Origin: Acanthochromis polyacanthus
Taxonomy: Eukaryota > Chordata > Actinopteri > Pomacentridae
Length of the DNA stretch: 64,000 bases
Assembly (NCBI RefSeq): GCF_021347895.1
Contig: NC_067120.1
Coordinates: forward strand, 19,577,361 to 19,641,360
Direction: 5' to 3'
A program made the translations under genes and the position numbers. The notes under the pieces were generated by a model. The model was not told where the DNA came from, did not search any database, and saw only the letters and a program-made list of their open reading frames with translations. Shown piece by piece: positions 47,893 through 60,125 of this stretch (its first letter is position 1; every line of letters begins with the position of its first letter).

Positions 47893-50449
47893 TAAAATGC
47901 ATCTTTTTCTCCAACTTACTGTCCAAACCCCAAAGATGTTCAGTTCACAAAGAAAAGCAGCAACTTTTCACACAGAGGAAGGTGATATCATGAAATTACA
48001 GAATGTTCTGTTTTTAAAAAATCAACTTATCAATAAGCACAATAGTAAGAAATGAAAATTTTGTTGATCAGCTAATTTTTTTTTTGGAATCATATTTATA
48101 ATGTACAGTATGTGTCCCAGAAATCATGTTCCTACACTATACTATACATACTAGACTTTCTTTTTTACGTTTCAAAAAGAAATTCGATTTTGTGATAAAA
48201 GTATTTTTTCCCCACAAATGTAAAGCTGTGACCTAGTAGGGCAGCCTTTCAGCTTGAAAGAGAAATACAGTCCACATAAGGAGCTACTTGGGGAGGATGA
48301 AGGCATAAGTCAGCAGCAGGACTTTTTCCCAGTAGACTGCGGTTTGTGCCCAGTGTGGGAACATTATTCTTAGACTTGAGGCTTGTTTTCATTCATTTTT
48401 TGGTTAAGTTTAGGCACCAAACAATAAGTGGCTACATGGACAGTATAATGGTTTGGTTCAAATAAAACCCTTTCACAATGTGTTTGAAGGTTCTCCTCCA
48501 CTGTCGAGGTTACCAGGGTAAGTACTGGGCCTTCTAATATATGACTGGGTGGCTGTAAAGGAGGGACAGTAAAGCAATAACATAAATGGAAAAGATATGT
48601 TGATTTGAAATGTATATGTAATATTTCACAAATGTAATTCAGCAGAAAAATACATTTCAAATTTTGGACGAGAAGGAGGTGACATAATAAGTTACTCTTT
48701 CACTGTTTCATTTGACTGTTCTACAGATTACTTCTGGAAAATAACCTTTGTTGTGTACAGAATTGATTTAATAATGTATTTTTTCATATAATTAGAGATT
48801 TACAATAGGATATGGATCACATTATATATTCAAAGTGAGCTGTGAGTGCCCTGCTTTCTCTCACAGCCTCTGATCAAAGACTCTACCTGTCCTGTTAACT
48901 GACATAGGTTGTAACCTACAGCCTCTTCAAAAGACCTTTCCACTCAGAAAATCCTGACCAGACCTGAGGCCTGCAACCCACAGAGATCTGTGATGTTATG
49001 CAGGTAGTCCCAGTCTATTCTCAGTTTAAATTCCAATGGGAAAAAAATGACTGACTAGTCGAAGATTGCTATAATGAACTTATATTTTGGATTATTTTTC
49101 CACGCAGTCCCTTTCTAAATGGCTCTCAAAGCAGCGAAGAACAAAGACAATTGAGAGGAAAAGTGAACATTAGTCAAACAATTGAGCTAATGAAAAGTGA
49201 GCCATTATACTCCACTAAGAAGACAAAAAGTGAGGCAGTTCACATTAGCTCTATAGGCATTGAGAAGTGATATCCATTGGATGAAATTAAGAATCTCCAA
49301 TTAAGAACTGTTCTGTTTTTCCACAGCAGGGTCCTTGCTACTGCCAGTGCCACTAAAACTCCACTTGAATATTACAGAGTGTTTTAAAAGCATTAAATCA
49401 TGGTGATCAAAACAGGCTGCTGTGATTATCCGGCATTTGGCTCAAGTCTTGACAGTGGAAAAAGAAAGGTTTCGAATAACACTGACATATTTTCTGCGGT
49501 TTAATCAAGTCTGAAGTTTTGGGAGAAGAGTGGCGGTCTGGCCAGACAACTGCAGCAACACACAAAGATGATATTTGAGACTGCGCAGTGAAAGCTCAGC
49601 TTCTTCCCACTGCCCAAGATGGCTTGAGAGGTGATATTTCAGTGAAATGTCCCCAGTTGCCGTTCTATGTGAAGATTAGATCGACTGGAAGAGAAATGAG
49701 ATCTGATAAAAATTGCTGAACTGACTCTAACCTCAGGAAAGTTAGCGAGATACAACAGTAAAGTAGTATAGCGAGGTGGTCGAATCAAATACTTTGTATT
49801 GTTGCACAAGTGCACAAATATTTCTATTTAAAGGTTAGATTCAGATAAGAGTATATTGCAGTCCTTCCTCCAGTCCACAATGGTAACCTAACAACAACAA
49901 TGCACGCCAAGACAAAATCTACTGTCCTCATTCAGTGTGAAAATGGATTCTAAAAGTAATCTGAATTTGTAATTAGGCTTTGTCAGACTGACTAACTAAA
50001 ATAAATCAGTTTTAGTTTTTTCAGAGCAAAATTTCCACTCTCTTTTTACTGGACAGCATTTGCTTGTTGATCTGCAAGCATTTTTCTGTATATTAGAGAT
50101 ATCCTGGGCTTGATATTCTACTGGGGTGTAGGATGACTGTCCTATCTCAGGTTAACTTGTTTGAAGTCAGTAAGCCTCATAGAAGTCTTTGTCATGGTGC
50201 TCCTTTACAAGCTAAATTCCCATAGCGCTCTCTGCTTGCCAACATGGGGCTGTCCACCTCCTCTGGATGCTTCAGTTTTAAAGAACCATCTGCTGGCACA
50301 ACCAGGTACTACAGCTAAACTACAATACTTGGAGTGTGTATTATCTCGGAAAATGGAATTACGGTAGTATTAACAGGTATAAAATAATAAATTACATGGA
50401 TTGGCTCAGGATACCACTACTTTAAATAAAACAGACGCAGTCTTGAGTT
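47893..50449. other. gene-free stretch
   Basis: AT-rich. No gene, RNA or transposon was recognised. Confidence 0.5.
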
Positions 50450-50852
50450 CTGGACCAACAGGGGGCAACTTCTCTGGTGGCAGAAAAAAGTCCAATTGTT
50501 CAGAAGTCAATGAGAAAATTATTATTTTTCTTATCTGATTTTTTTTTTCCTTAGAAAACATTTTCCTAATGAATATTTAGTCGTAGTTGCTAGTTTTAAG
50601 AGCTTTTGAACACAGAATGTTTATTTTGTAGATTACACCCAATTTAGAGTAAAATACAGTGCATTAAAGCAGGATATGTGGTGCAGTGGGACCTTATGAG
50701 TGGCGGCTTGCTACTGTATTGGCATACAACTCCTCAGTCAGATCCACTGTCATGTCCAATTTTAGAACACCAAGATGACGAAATCCAAACACCAAACATG
50801 AGACTTTAAAAGAGTCACAGTTGCTACGATCATCTTTCATATACAGCCTACG
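50450..50852. mobile_element. family X1 transposon copy, left end missing
   Basis: It starts near TGGACCAACAGGGGGCAACT and ends CATATACAGCCTACG. The end corresponds to the CATAGACTGTATAT terminus of the element at 16560 in reverse complement. It aligns with 61735-62126 in the duplicated block. It contains CCAACAGGGGGCAAC, a partial CTCF-like match that is probably a property of the transposon. Confidence 0.6.
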
Positions 50853-53135
50853 CCTGCAATGAAGAGACAAAAGACAAAGCTAAGGTTCTTACTATAAATG
50901 ATCATTAAAGTCTTATCTTGGCTTATCTTAGGAAAAGATCACTGAAGCAATCCAGTAACAAGTAATTATTTTAATGCATCTACACTCAACAAAAATATAA
51001 ATGCAACATGACACCATGATTAGTGCAATATCCAGCAATTTTGCACAGCCATTGAAGAGGAGTGGACACCCCCCCAATAAAACAAAACTGCACATTTCAG
51101 AGTGGCCTTTTATTGTGGGCAGATTAAGGCACACCTGTGCACTAATTATGGTGTCTAATCAGCATCTTGATCTGGCACACCTGTGAGGTGGAATGGATTA
51201 TCTCAGCAAAGGAGAAGTGCTCACTATCACAGATTTAGACAGATTTGTGAACAATATTTGAGAGAAATGGTGATATTGTGTATGTGGAAAAAGTTTTAGA
51301 TCTTTGAGTTCATCTCATAAAAAATGGGAGCAAAAACAAAAGTGTTGCGTTTATATTTTTGTTAAGTGTATGTATTTCTGCTGCACCCTAATGGCCGCAA
51401 GAATCAATTAATATGGCTTTAAAGTTACCTCATTATGACAAGTACAATTTTTTTGTGGTATAATATTCGAAATAGTCTTTGTCTTGTGCCTCAGCAGCAC
51501 AGGGGTTCACATACACAACATGATCATTGGGTTAAAGGAGTATAAATGACACCATAAAATATAATAACGTAGCTGCATAAATAGACACAAAGAAGAGCGC
51601 TTTTGATGTAAACAAAACAGATTTCAAATGACTGAAAAAAAGGGCTTGCAGATGTTTTATGGGGTGGGAAATACATTCAACATGTTTTTCAGGCCTTGAG
51701 GATACATATAATGCATTTTGGTGAGCATAGCTGAATGCAACCAAATCCCTGTTTGTTTACAAGTCTCCACAGGACACCTTTAATCAAAGCATGTCCATGC
51801 ATTATTAAGCCAAAGAAATCTCACAAATAACATCAACTTACTTTGATAAAGTCGGGTTCACACACATCTACTTGCATCATCTGGTGTGCTTATGCTAGAA
51901 GGGCCACTGGTGTTGTGGATTGCATAAGCCTGCCTGTGCTCTCACACACTGCAGAAACCCACTCAAATCAGTGGGTGACATCCCTCCAGGGAAAGTTATG
52001 TCTCCCCGGGGAGGCGAAAGCATGTCATTGGCGCAAAACGGTTGGCTAAGGCTCAGAGGGAGTGTTTTAATTGTAGATTGTGTCATGCTGAAATAATCAG
52101 GGAGGCTGGGGTGTCAGGAAAGGTTGCCTGCATTAAATAGTGTCGTGTTACAGGTGCCATGTGTTATTTTACAGGTCTTCTTACAGCCACAGTCGCTCAC
52201 ACTGTTTTGTAGTGCACAGAGATGAGCGGCCTGCTTCATCTTTAGTGTGTCTGTTTGTTTCCAACAAATTAATGCCACCTGAGTGGGGAGCTGGCAGGTT
52301 ATTTGCCTTTAAAGGCGCTGCTGAATCACGGAAAACACATATGCCGACATCTGGTCGCAGGAAAGCTTGTTGTTTCCTGCACAGATGTGAGAGATCCATA
52401 TGAAAGCCAAACAGTACTAAACCTCAATCAGCTAAATTCAGATTGCACATTCGCACAGGTCTGGTGAATAAAAATTTAATTTCACCAACGCACAATCCAC
52501 CATTTATGTAAAATGTGCCCCTCATCGTCATGTGTCATTTGGAATGGTTTATTATATTTCATATTGCAGCTAATTTGGAGATCATTTCTGAGGCATTGCT
52601 TGTTCAGTGGAAAAGAAAAAGTCTAATTAAACTGCATGGGCTGCAGACAACAGCGAATTACTGTTGTAAAGTTATTCTACACCTGAGAGGAAGTGTTAAG
52701 AAAATTCTAATTGCATTCCCATTTTAGCTGTCAGTAAGAACAAGGAATAATTTGCCAAGCAGCTGACTGTGAGACAGGTGAAATTGAACGTTCAGGCTTT
52801 GAGAGTGAACTTGAGGTTTAATCTTAGCATCCAACCAGAAAATACTAATCCTTGTGAGGCGTGTATGCATGTTCATTACCAAAAATGAAAGCAAAAGCCA
52901 AGTGGAGAACAATCAACGACAGCACTTGCCACGATTAAAGCCTTTCTTTGAGTGCCTTAGATAACTTGCAGAGGAAAACTTTTCCATTGTCCCTGCCTAT
53001 CAATAGAGGAGCGAGAGTGAATGCAAATGCAACACAACCCACCTCTACTCCGCACTAAAGTGTGAGCTTAATTAGCTGCGGGAGCAGGTTTGTTGAACAA
53101 AAACATAAAGAAGGAGACATTGATCAAGGGAAAGG
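50536..53135 (+). repeat. direct duplication, copy 1
   Basis: Collinear with 61729-64000 in the same orientation. One stretch compared by eye (52741-52985) is about 95% identical. Examples of shared blocks are ACAAAACAGATTTCAAA, GGGCCACTGGTGTTGTGGAT, AGTGTCGTGTTACAGGT and TTCAGGCTTTGAGAGTGAAC. Homology begins inside an X1 transposon and reaches the window end in copy 2, so the right limit in copy 1 is unknown. Differences include a Tc1-type insertion only in copy 1, about 35-40 bases near 61930 only in copy 2, and many one-base indels. No coding region was recognised inside. Confidence 0.95.
50983..51368. mobile_element. Tc1-type MITE present only in duplication copy 1
   Basis: Ends: CACTCAACAAAAATATAAAT on the left and, read inward, CACTTAACAAAAATATAAAC on the right, continuing with GCAAC on both sides. 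TA at 50981-50982 and 51369-51370 flanks it. The duplicated copy has the uninterrupted site (ATCTATGCATTCTG, TA at 62255-62256). 386 bp, without transposase. The interior (AGGCACACCTGTGCACTAAT, GAGGTGGAATGGATTATCTC) is a familiar teleost Tc1 5' region. Confidence 0.93.
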
Positions 53136-53644
53136 CTAGGAAGATAAAGTACCAAGAGAGTTGGGCAACCTGATTTGTCTTTAATTAAAAGTAAAAGGTT
53201 TATCCTTGCAGACGGCAGCTGCTGTTCTCCAAAGGCCACTCCAATTATAGAGTCAGACAAAAGGAGGGAGTCCTACATATCCAGGAGTGGCACAGCTGAG
53301 ACACTGATACAGTGTTGTTGTAGGAAGAAGCAAGTAAACTGACGTATGTGAATGTATTTACAGTATGTGAATGTGATTTCTTTTTCACACACAAGAGTGA
53401 ATCTACAGATCTAGCACTAGTCAATGTGTAAGTGCCAGATCAGCAGGGAGAGGAGGCATATGATTTTTCCAGTTTATGAAGATATGTGTGTGAGAGAGAG
53501 TGTGCTGGAGAAGAGGGAAGGTTGGAAGAGGGCGTCCCTCTAATGGTCCCTCCCCAGCCCTGCCCCTTCACATAGAGGAGTATCCTGTAGCAGGTCCCAA
53601 AACTGGAAACTCATTCAGTCTCTTCTGAATGGAGTGTCTTTAAC
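53136..53644 (+). promoter_or_regulatory. presumed upstream region of the signal-peptide exon
   Basis: No TATA box was found. GC-box-like pyrimidine stretches (GTCCCTCCCCAGCCCTGCCC) lie about 80 bp before the ATG, after a GA/GT-rich purine segment (53485-53530). Promoter status is inferred only from position. Confidence 0.2.
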
Positions 53645-53756
53645 ATGAGACTGGAGGACTTAACTTTCAGCAAAGAAAATATGAGAGCCCTGCATTCGGT
53701 CCTCGTTGGTGCCTTCCTGACCCTGCTGCTCTGCCTCCCCAGCCCCGGTCATGGAG
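53645..53756 (+). CDS. candidate first coding exon with signal peptide, unidentified gene
   Basis: From the ATG at 53645 there are 37 codons plus one base to a consensus donor (CATGGAG/GTAAGT at 53757), giving a phase-1 intron. The peptide is MRLEDLTFSKEN followed by MRALHSVLVGAFLTLLLCLP and SPGHG. A typical signal peptide starts at the second Met (53681): short n-region, a 12-15 residue Leu/Val/Ala h-region and a Pro-Ser-Pro-Gly-His-Gly c-region. Both ATGs have A at -3. A phase-1 intron right after the signal peptide is common in secreted and cell-surface genes. I do not recognise the gene. A possible next exon is at 54172. Confidence 0.5.
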
Positions 53757-54171
53757 GTAAGTGCCACTGCAAATCACTCTGTCAGTGTCCTGTTTCCCCC
53801 CTCCTGCTCCCCTCTGTCAGAGATGCACGGGAGGAGATCAGATCACTGTCCCTGTCTGGCGCTTCCCGTTTGCATAAATCAAAGCATGGCAGGCTGATGT
53901 GTTAATGCCTCCAAGTTAAACTGAACTAATTTAAACTTTAACCTGCTGCACTGGGCAAAAAGTTTTCAAGTAACTCCACATCAGATCTTCTTTCCTCTTT
54001 CTCATTCACTCTCACGGTGCACATGCCACTCATTGGAGTGAAACCTTCCTTTTCTGGGATGAAACTCAGTACATTGGGGGTAAAAATTTGCCATGGTCTG
54101 ACCCTGGTCCAAGGTCTGAGGCAACATCTGTCGATTTCACATCTAATGCATTTCTTTTCTTTGCCTTTCAG

Positions 54172-54190
54172 CCTGTGCCCGGCTGAATGT
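54172..54190 (+). other. possible 19-nt second exon
   Basis: A strong acceptor (CATTTCTTTTCTTTGCCTTTCAG cut at 54171; key tract TTTCTTTTCTTTGCC) is followed 19 bases later by a strong donor GT/GTGAGT. Spliced to the exon ending at 53756 it would add ACARLN and end in phase 2. Without the donor the frame stops at once. Very short exons are rare, so this is tentative. Confidence 0.2.
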
Positions 54191-57100
54191 GTGAGTGCAT
54201 TTACCTTGAGAATGTTTGCACTGAAAGCGTGTTGCCAAAAGGCAGGAGGTAGAGAAGCCGAAGCCCTCTGAGCTGAGGTCCCTCTGCCGGCAGCAATGAA
54301 TGGCTCTTTCAGAGGGAAGTGCACAGTGGCAGGCAGAGCTGCTCCTTACCCCTCCAGTGAGGAGAGATGAAAGTGAGAGAGGGAGAGTGTTTGTAGGGGA
54401 GATGGCTGCTGGATGGTAAAGGCCCATACAATGGCCCCACACAGCAGCAGTAAAGAGATTCATGTATACCTTTCTCAATATCCTACGAGGCAGCAGAGTT
54501 TCATTTTATTCAGTGTGTGTGGTATATACATGGAAGGGAAATTAAAACAGTCTCTTCAAACAGCTTAAACAACTCACCTCAGCACAAAATTATACATATG
54601 GCGAGTTGGCAGGTTCAGCCTTGGACTTAGAGCAGCTGTTGAGCCCATTGTTTTCTCCCTGCTGTCAGATCTTCAAACTTGCACTGCAAATTCCACTCCA
54701 ATTAAGTCTGGGCGAACCTCTCCATGAGTGTCTCATTGGCAGCTAAAGTGAAAAAAAAAAAAAAAGTGGCTCTTGATCTGAACGGAGGAGTCGCGCTTTG
54801 TTTCAGTGGCACAGAATCAAAGCTCAGCCAGGGAACTGGATTCAGTTCTTCTGCACTGTGATCTGTTCACCGCAAGCATGAAAAGAGTCATCTGCCCTTC
54901 TGTTTGCTCATTTATAGATAAACCCCACTGACTGGCGTGACGGTGACACCTCCGCTAAAGAATTAGCTGTACACTGAGCAAACAGTGAGTGCTGTCTAAG
55001 TGTGGTCATGTTGCATTTGCTGGCAATTTGCAAGGAACCGTTTGCATAACAGTGTGGAGCACCTTTATGCAGATATAGCGCTGACTGGTTAAATGATGCA
55101 GTAGATGTAATTTTACACATATCTAAGACCGAGTGCTCTTCTAATCAAAATGATGGCAGAATAAAACAGGAGCAGTGTACGAGGGAACAATTTCTCCTCA
55201 TCTAATTATCTGCTGGCACAATCCTGGCTGCCTCAGTGTGAACAGTACTCACCCACTGACCCTGGAGAACTAAATGCTAATGTTGACCAGATGTACCAAG
55301 TCGCTGATTAGATTTTGGCCCCCCTTTGCGGCACAAAACGCCTGCCACAATCTGTTGGGGGACTCTGCCACAAACTACCTAGAAGGCTTTCCGAGGGTTT
55401 CATTTTTTTACCACTGTTTACATCTTCAGATGTCATGGGCCACATGATGTCCAGATGCCTCAGTTTACTTCAGATTTTTAACACATTTCTTCACCAAAAA
55501 AAACCCTTCTCAGGAGCTTTTCCTAGTGTTGAGGTGGTAGAACTGCATCCACTCTCACTAAACTTTTTACACAATAGCACAGGTGAGTTGAGGTAAACCA
55601 CTTGTGCTGCCACAAAAATCATCCTGTCATTTTCTCAGGACGGTAATATTCACGTAAGAATCCCAAGATATGATAGGAAGCATTTCATATTCAATTTATT
55701 TCGGGCATTCACACTCAGAGACCTGTTTAGCCTTCTGGTGATGCCATGCGCCACAGTTTAGCATTGCACCTGTAAATAATAACATCCATCAAAGTCTATT
55801 AAATTCCATTTAACTATTTTACATCCTGTTTAACAGTCAATGTCATTTTATCATCAAATTTAAAAGTGACATCTTTTTTTGGCATTTAAACAGACAACCA
55901 GCATGGCTCTGTATTCAGCAGCCATATGAGAGCGCTTTCTCACATCAAGGGATGCTCATTTTATCATGTCTGTATCTGAAATTGGACATGACATGTTCCT
56001 GTTCTCGGTCTTTCAAACACCCTGCAGCACTGTCTTTTCAGCAGCCATTAAGGCTGCTCTTTAGCCATCACTTTATCAAAGTTTGGAAAAATTGGCAGGG
56101 TAGATATTTCCAAAACATAAATTGCTCTCCAGTGCGCGCATGTTGCTTGGTTGGCCTGATAATAGAGCCTTTTTTCCTCGTTTTATTTCTGTCTGGCACA
56201 CAAAGTTTGGTGCTGCTTACTGGCTCCTATGGAAGCCATGTCTGTTGCCACTCCCTTCTGTTTAGCCGAGGAGTGCGAAAATTGAATGACTTTTTTCTTG
56301 CCCCATTACCAACCTTTCTGCAAGCTTTCTTGTTTGTTGTCGTTATACTTGCTGGAAGTCCATTTATAACATGTTGGCATTTCTAAAACACAAATATGAG
56401 CGGACAGAAGAACAAATTGCCGGCTGCTCTGTGTAAAATACCACCAACACGTATACGAAAACAATGCCAGATAACACTGAAACAACTGGTTGAATCACCA
56501 TCCAGCAAATTGTGGATGCTTGTCTTAAATTGCTCAAATAACATATAAAACAGCAGAGCATCCACTTCAAACAATATCTCATGTTTTATGCACATTTTGA
56601 GTGTTTAAGAAATGTGTCGTTACTGAATGTGTTTGCATTTTCAATTGCAAAGCTTAACGAAGGGATTTGCATCCGGAGACTGCGTACGAGCCTGCTATCT
56701 CCTCTTGAGTATAATGTCTCTATGGTAACAGGAGAAAATAAATATGGAATTTGCTTTGGCTTTGTGAAGTGTCCGCGTACAAGGCCTCCATGTGTTCCTT
56801 GAGAGCTGGCAGGGTGAATGGTGTACAAGTGTCTGCACAGAAGATTATTAAGTCCAATATTTGCATTGGGAAATTGATGAGATTAGTGTTCTGCTGGTTG
56901 TGCTAGTTCCACAGACACACATTGTGACCCTCCCCTCACCTTGTAGTTTAAACACAACGTAATGTTAGGACAGAATGGAAATGTGGCTTTTGGAGTGAGT
57001 CCAAACAAGAAAATCAGAGTGTTTAGAAATGCATAGCAGAATGCATCGCTCCTCGTCTGCTTTCTCTTTGCACGGAAAGCCCGCCACATGTCAGCGTTCA

Positions 57101-57624
57101 TGTGAAGTGCTTTTTTGGTCCAAAAAAACTGTGGCATGTACTTCACTTGAATGTACAAGGAGTGCCAATTATTATTATAGATCACACAAGGTTTTGCAAA
57201 AAAAAAATAAAAATAACACGATAAAGGCTTCTGTGCTGCAGAACAAGGGCATTTCTTTTAAAACCTGAGTTGTGAATGAGTCATTCTTGAAGATATTCTG
57301 CTCACTCACATGCTCATCCTCTTGGCTTCATGAAAATGAGACCCTTATAGCATCTCTGAGCATGGGAGACAATCAATATTGATAATGTTTCTCGTATGAT
57401 ATAACCTTCCTCGCTTCTGCCTGCCTGATGTTTCATCCTGCCATTTTCAGAGAGAAAGTTTCAGGGAGTCATGGTTTATTAAGTATTTTGGGGGGGATTC
57501 TGGCCCGAGGCAAACATCATTGCAAGAATCCAAAGTTGGCTGTATGTGCAACCTGCCTCGCCGTGCTTGTTTCCTTTCTGTAACTTCATCTTGTTTCTAC
57601 AGGTAGAATTTTATATCCGACGTG
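54191..57624. other. no further exon recognised
   Basis: If the signal-peptide exon is real this is probably first-intron DNA. Open frames at 54143-54478, 55952-56386 and 56586-56828 are within chance length and have no domain features. An A-run lies near 54751-54765. Confidence 0.45.
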
Positions 57625-57790
57625 CAGCTACAGTCTGAGTAGCATGTCTGCCCAGTGATTCGGGCCCATAATGGAGATGTTCCAGGTTTGATTCCTGTAA
57701 CAGCAATAACTCCTGTCAAGGGTGTCCTTGAGCAAGACACTGAAGCACTACAGCTCATTCACAGTGAGCTGCTATAGTCAGATCAGCCTG
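57625..57790 (+). mobile_element. decayed tRNA-derived SINE, different family
   Basis: A B-box-like CAGGTTTGATTCCTG is followed by GGGTGTCCTTGAGCAAGACA and CTGAAGCACTACAGC. The GTGTCCTTGAGCAAGACACTGAA phrase is characteristic of a teleost tRNA-derived SINE group distinct from the V-SINEs above (key bases CCTTGAGCAAGACACT). The A-box is degraded and no target duplication was found. Confidence 0.5.
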
Positions 57791-59904
57791 TGAGCTAGCA
57801 GCAGGAAATGTACCACACAAAAGAGAAGCAGCTGGGCGTGTTCACTATTTGATCATTTATTTCACTGAACAGCTACAATTATAGGATCATGCCAGTTTTC
57901 TACAAGTTCATTTCATTGTTTTCATCATTCAAATGATAACATTTCACTTGTCCAAGTAACTGTTGAAATCTTGAAACAATTAGGTTTACATGCGCCAGTA
58001 GTTTATCCACATTATCTAAACAGCTTAGTTTAGAAGTCAAATGAAAAATAAATGTGCCCTAAAATGCATGATTACAGAGTATGGCAGGTCAAAGTCAAAA
58101 TATTAAGTAAATCTGCAAACTGTGAAGGATTTTTACAGCCAACATTTGGTAAATAGTTGAATTTCTTTTTATTTTAGTTCCCTTTCCAAATGCAATAAAT
58201 ATGGCTACCCCTGGGGTGCAGCTAGATTTACCATCTCACCATCTCCTCCAGGGCCACAGACTCTCAGGAATCCCAAAGGCTCGAGGCTTTGGGTAATTCA
58301 CCGGTATGGTAATCGTGCATAAACCTCTACACCATTCTACCAACTGTTCACTATTAGAATTAATTAAGGCCCTGAATTGTAGAGAGTGTCCCAAGTTAAA
58401 ATCTAGTTGAAGACTTTGATTATTTCAGCTTATACTGTGACTATTTAATGCATATTCCTAATCATTGCTGTGCTTAAATTAGCACAAACTAATTACTAAT
58501 ATAAATTAATCCATACACAGTGCACAGCGATTTAAAGAAATTGGGCTCACGACTTCATGATTGCCCCAAGGCCCTTCAGTCAGTTAATTGGACATGGCCT
58601 ATGGGTTTTTGCTTATCTTGCAGGTTTTAAGCAAACACATGGTATGTCTAAAGGTGCAATTACTGACAGAAATCTATATCTACAAACCTAAAGTCCTTTA
58701 AAGCAGGAGAAACACAATGAAGCTATCAAGCTGTCCTTCACACAGGTGACAAGTGAACAATTCCTCCAAAGTAAGGAAGAAACTGAGCCTTCCTTCTGAA
58801 TACATTGGCATTGAGCACTCATTGACTTTAAAAGCACATATGATAGCTCCGTTTATGCTCATTGTGCTGCAAAAACCTGAGAAAAGTCATGTCCCTCATC
58901 TTGAGGACTTTATATTCTCCTGGCAGATGATCTTACCCACATTGCTCTGTTTGAGGTTTCTAGTTGTCAATGGCAGACTGCTCAGATTATATTCTTGGGC
59001 TATATGTGCCCAGAGCAGGCAGACAGCCCACACACAGACCTCATTTAGCACGGGGTGTGTACACAAAAGAGTTTCTGTACATAAACACAGACCCAGATTC
59101 TGTCCCAAGGTGGAAGGTCAAAGGCCATCTTATGGTGGCCTCATGTGTTGTTTTAACCCCTTTCACGTCAATCAGATAAGCTGGTGGAAGGGGGTTTTGC
59201 AGGAGTTTAGTAATGGCTGGTTGTACACCCAGATTTCAGGTCTGTAATTGGCAATTTGGGATTTCAAATTGTTGTTATTACTTTGGTGCCATGCAATTTT
59301 AGGCAATTCTAAGGGCACAGTCTTACTTACAGCAGCAGCCACTGCATCGGTGAACGTTGAACAGTGTACAAACAAGTTATACAGATAATTTAGGAGTTTT
59401 TCACCAGAATTGTGCAAAACAGCCCCAACAGATACCAGCAGAGGTTGCTGAAAAAAAGAGATATCTTGGAATAAAAGTTGAAGCATGAAGTTTTACAACG
59501 CAACAGCAAATCCAAAAATGGACATACCTTACTTCTAATGTGTCTTTTTAAAAAAAAAAAAAAAAAAACTTGACTGATGATTTCCTCATCACTAAAAAAC
59601 TTGGTAATAAAGGGTACATATGTTACAGTAAAATGTGCTTTTCTTTCACATTCTGTCACGTTATTCAGCTATTGGTAAGGTAATGTGGTTTATATGGGAA
59701 TGCACTCATGCGTGCAAGAATTCCTCTAATATAAACACTGTGAGAACAAATATAGGAAACAAAGCTAAACATATTTACAATAACAAACTAGAAAACAGAC
59801 ACTTGTCACGCTCTTACTCTCAAATAAAAATAGTCATTTAAAAATGTCCCAGAAGCCTTCAATGACAACCTGTTGTAAACCAAAAAAGTAAATAAATCAA
59901 GTAA
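57791..59904. other. gene-free stretch
   Basis: A 164-codon plus-strand frame at 58753-59247 is the second longest ORF in the window but close to the chance maximum, with no domain or codon signature. An A-run lies near 59549-59568. Confidence 0.45.
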
Positions 59905-60125
59905 CTGTCTGGTGTGGGCACTATTTTGCCTGTAGAACAGCGTCAGCTCTCCTTAATACATGCAATGTTTTTAAGGTACTTGGCAGGTAGGTTGATCCAT
60001 GCATCTTGGAGGTCTTGCCACAGTTGTTTTGAGAAAAAAAGATCTTCTCAGTGTTTTCTGTCTTTCATGTAATCCCACACAGACTCTGTGATGTCGAGAT
60101 CAGGACTCTGTGGGGGACATACCAA
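59905..60125 (-). pseudogene. Tc1-type transposase C-terminal fragment
   Basis: The minus-strand translation gives PQSPDLDITESVWDYMKDRK, matching the Tc1 block PQSPDLNxIExxWDxMK around the last catalytic acidic residue (Glu retained). It is followed after a stop by LWQDLQDAWINLPAKYLKN, the C-terminal helix region. The rest of the element is absent. This is a different Tc1 subfamily from the 31-33 kb relic. Confidence 0.75.

Noticed and set aside
50455..50469. Second CTCF site
   Set aside because: Two core positions deviate and the motif belongs to a dispersed transposon.
55952..56386. 144-codon ORF with hydrophobic stretches
   Set aside because: Length within chance; hydrophobicity follows from T-rich sequence.
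58753..59247. 164-codon plus-strand ORF
   Set aside because: Only slightly above the expected chance maximum, no domain, no splice or promoter support, and an overlapping antisense frame of similar quality.
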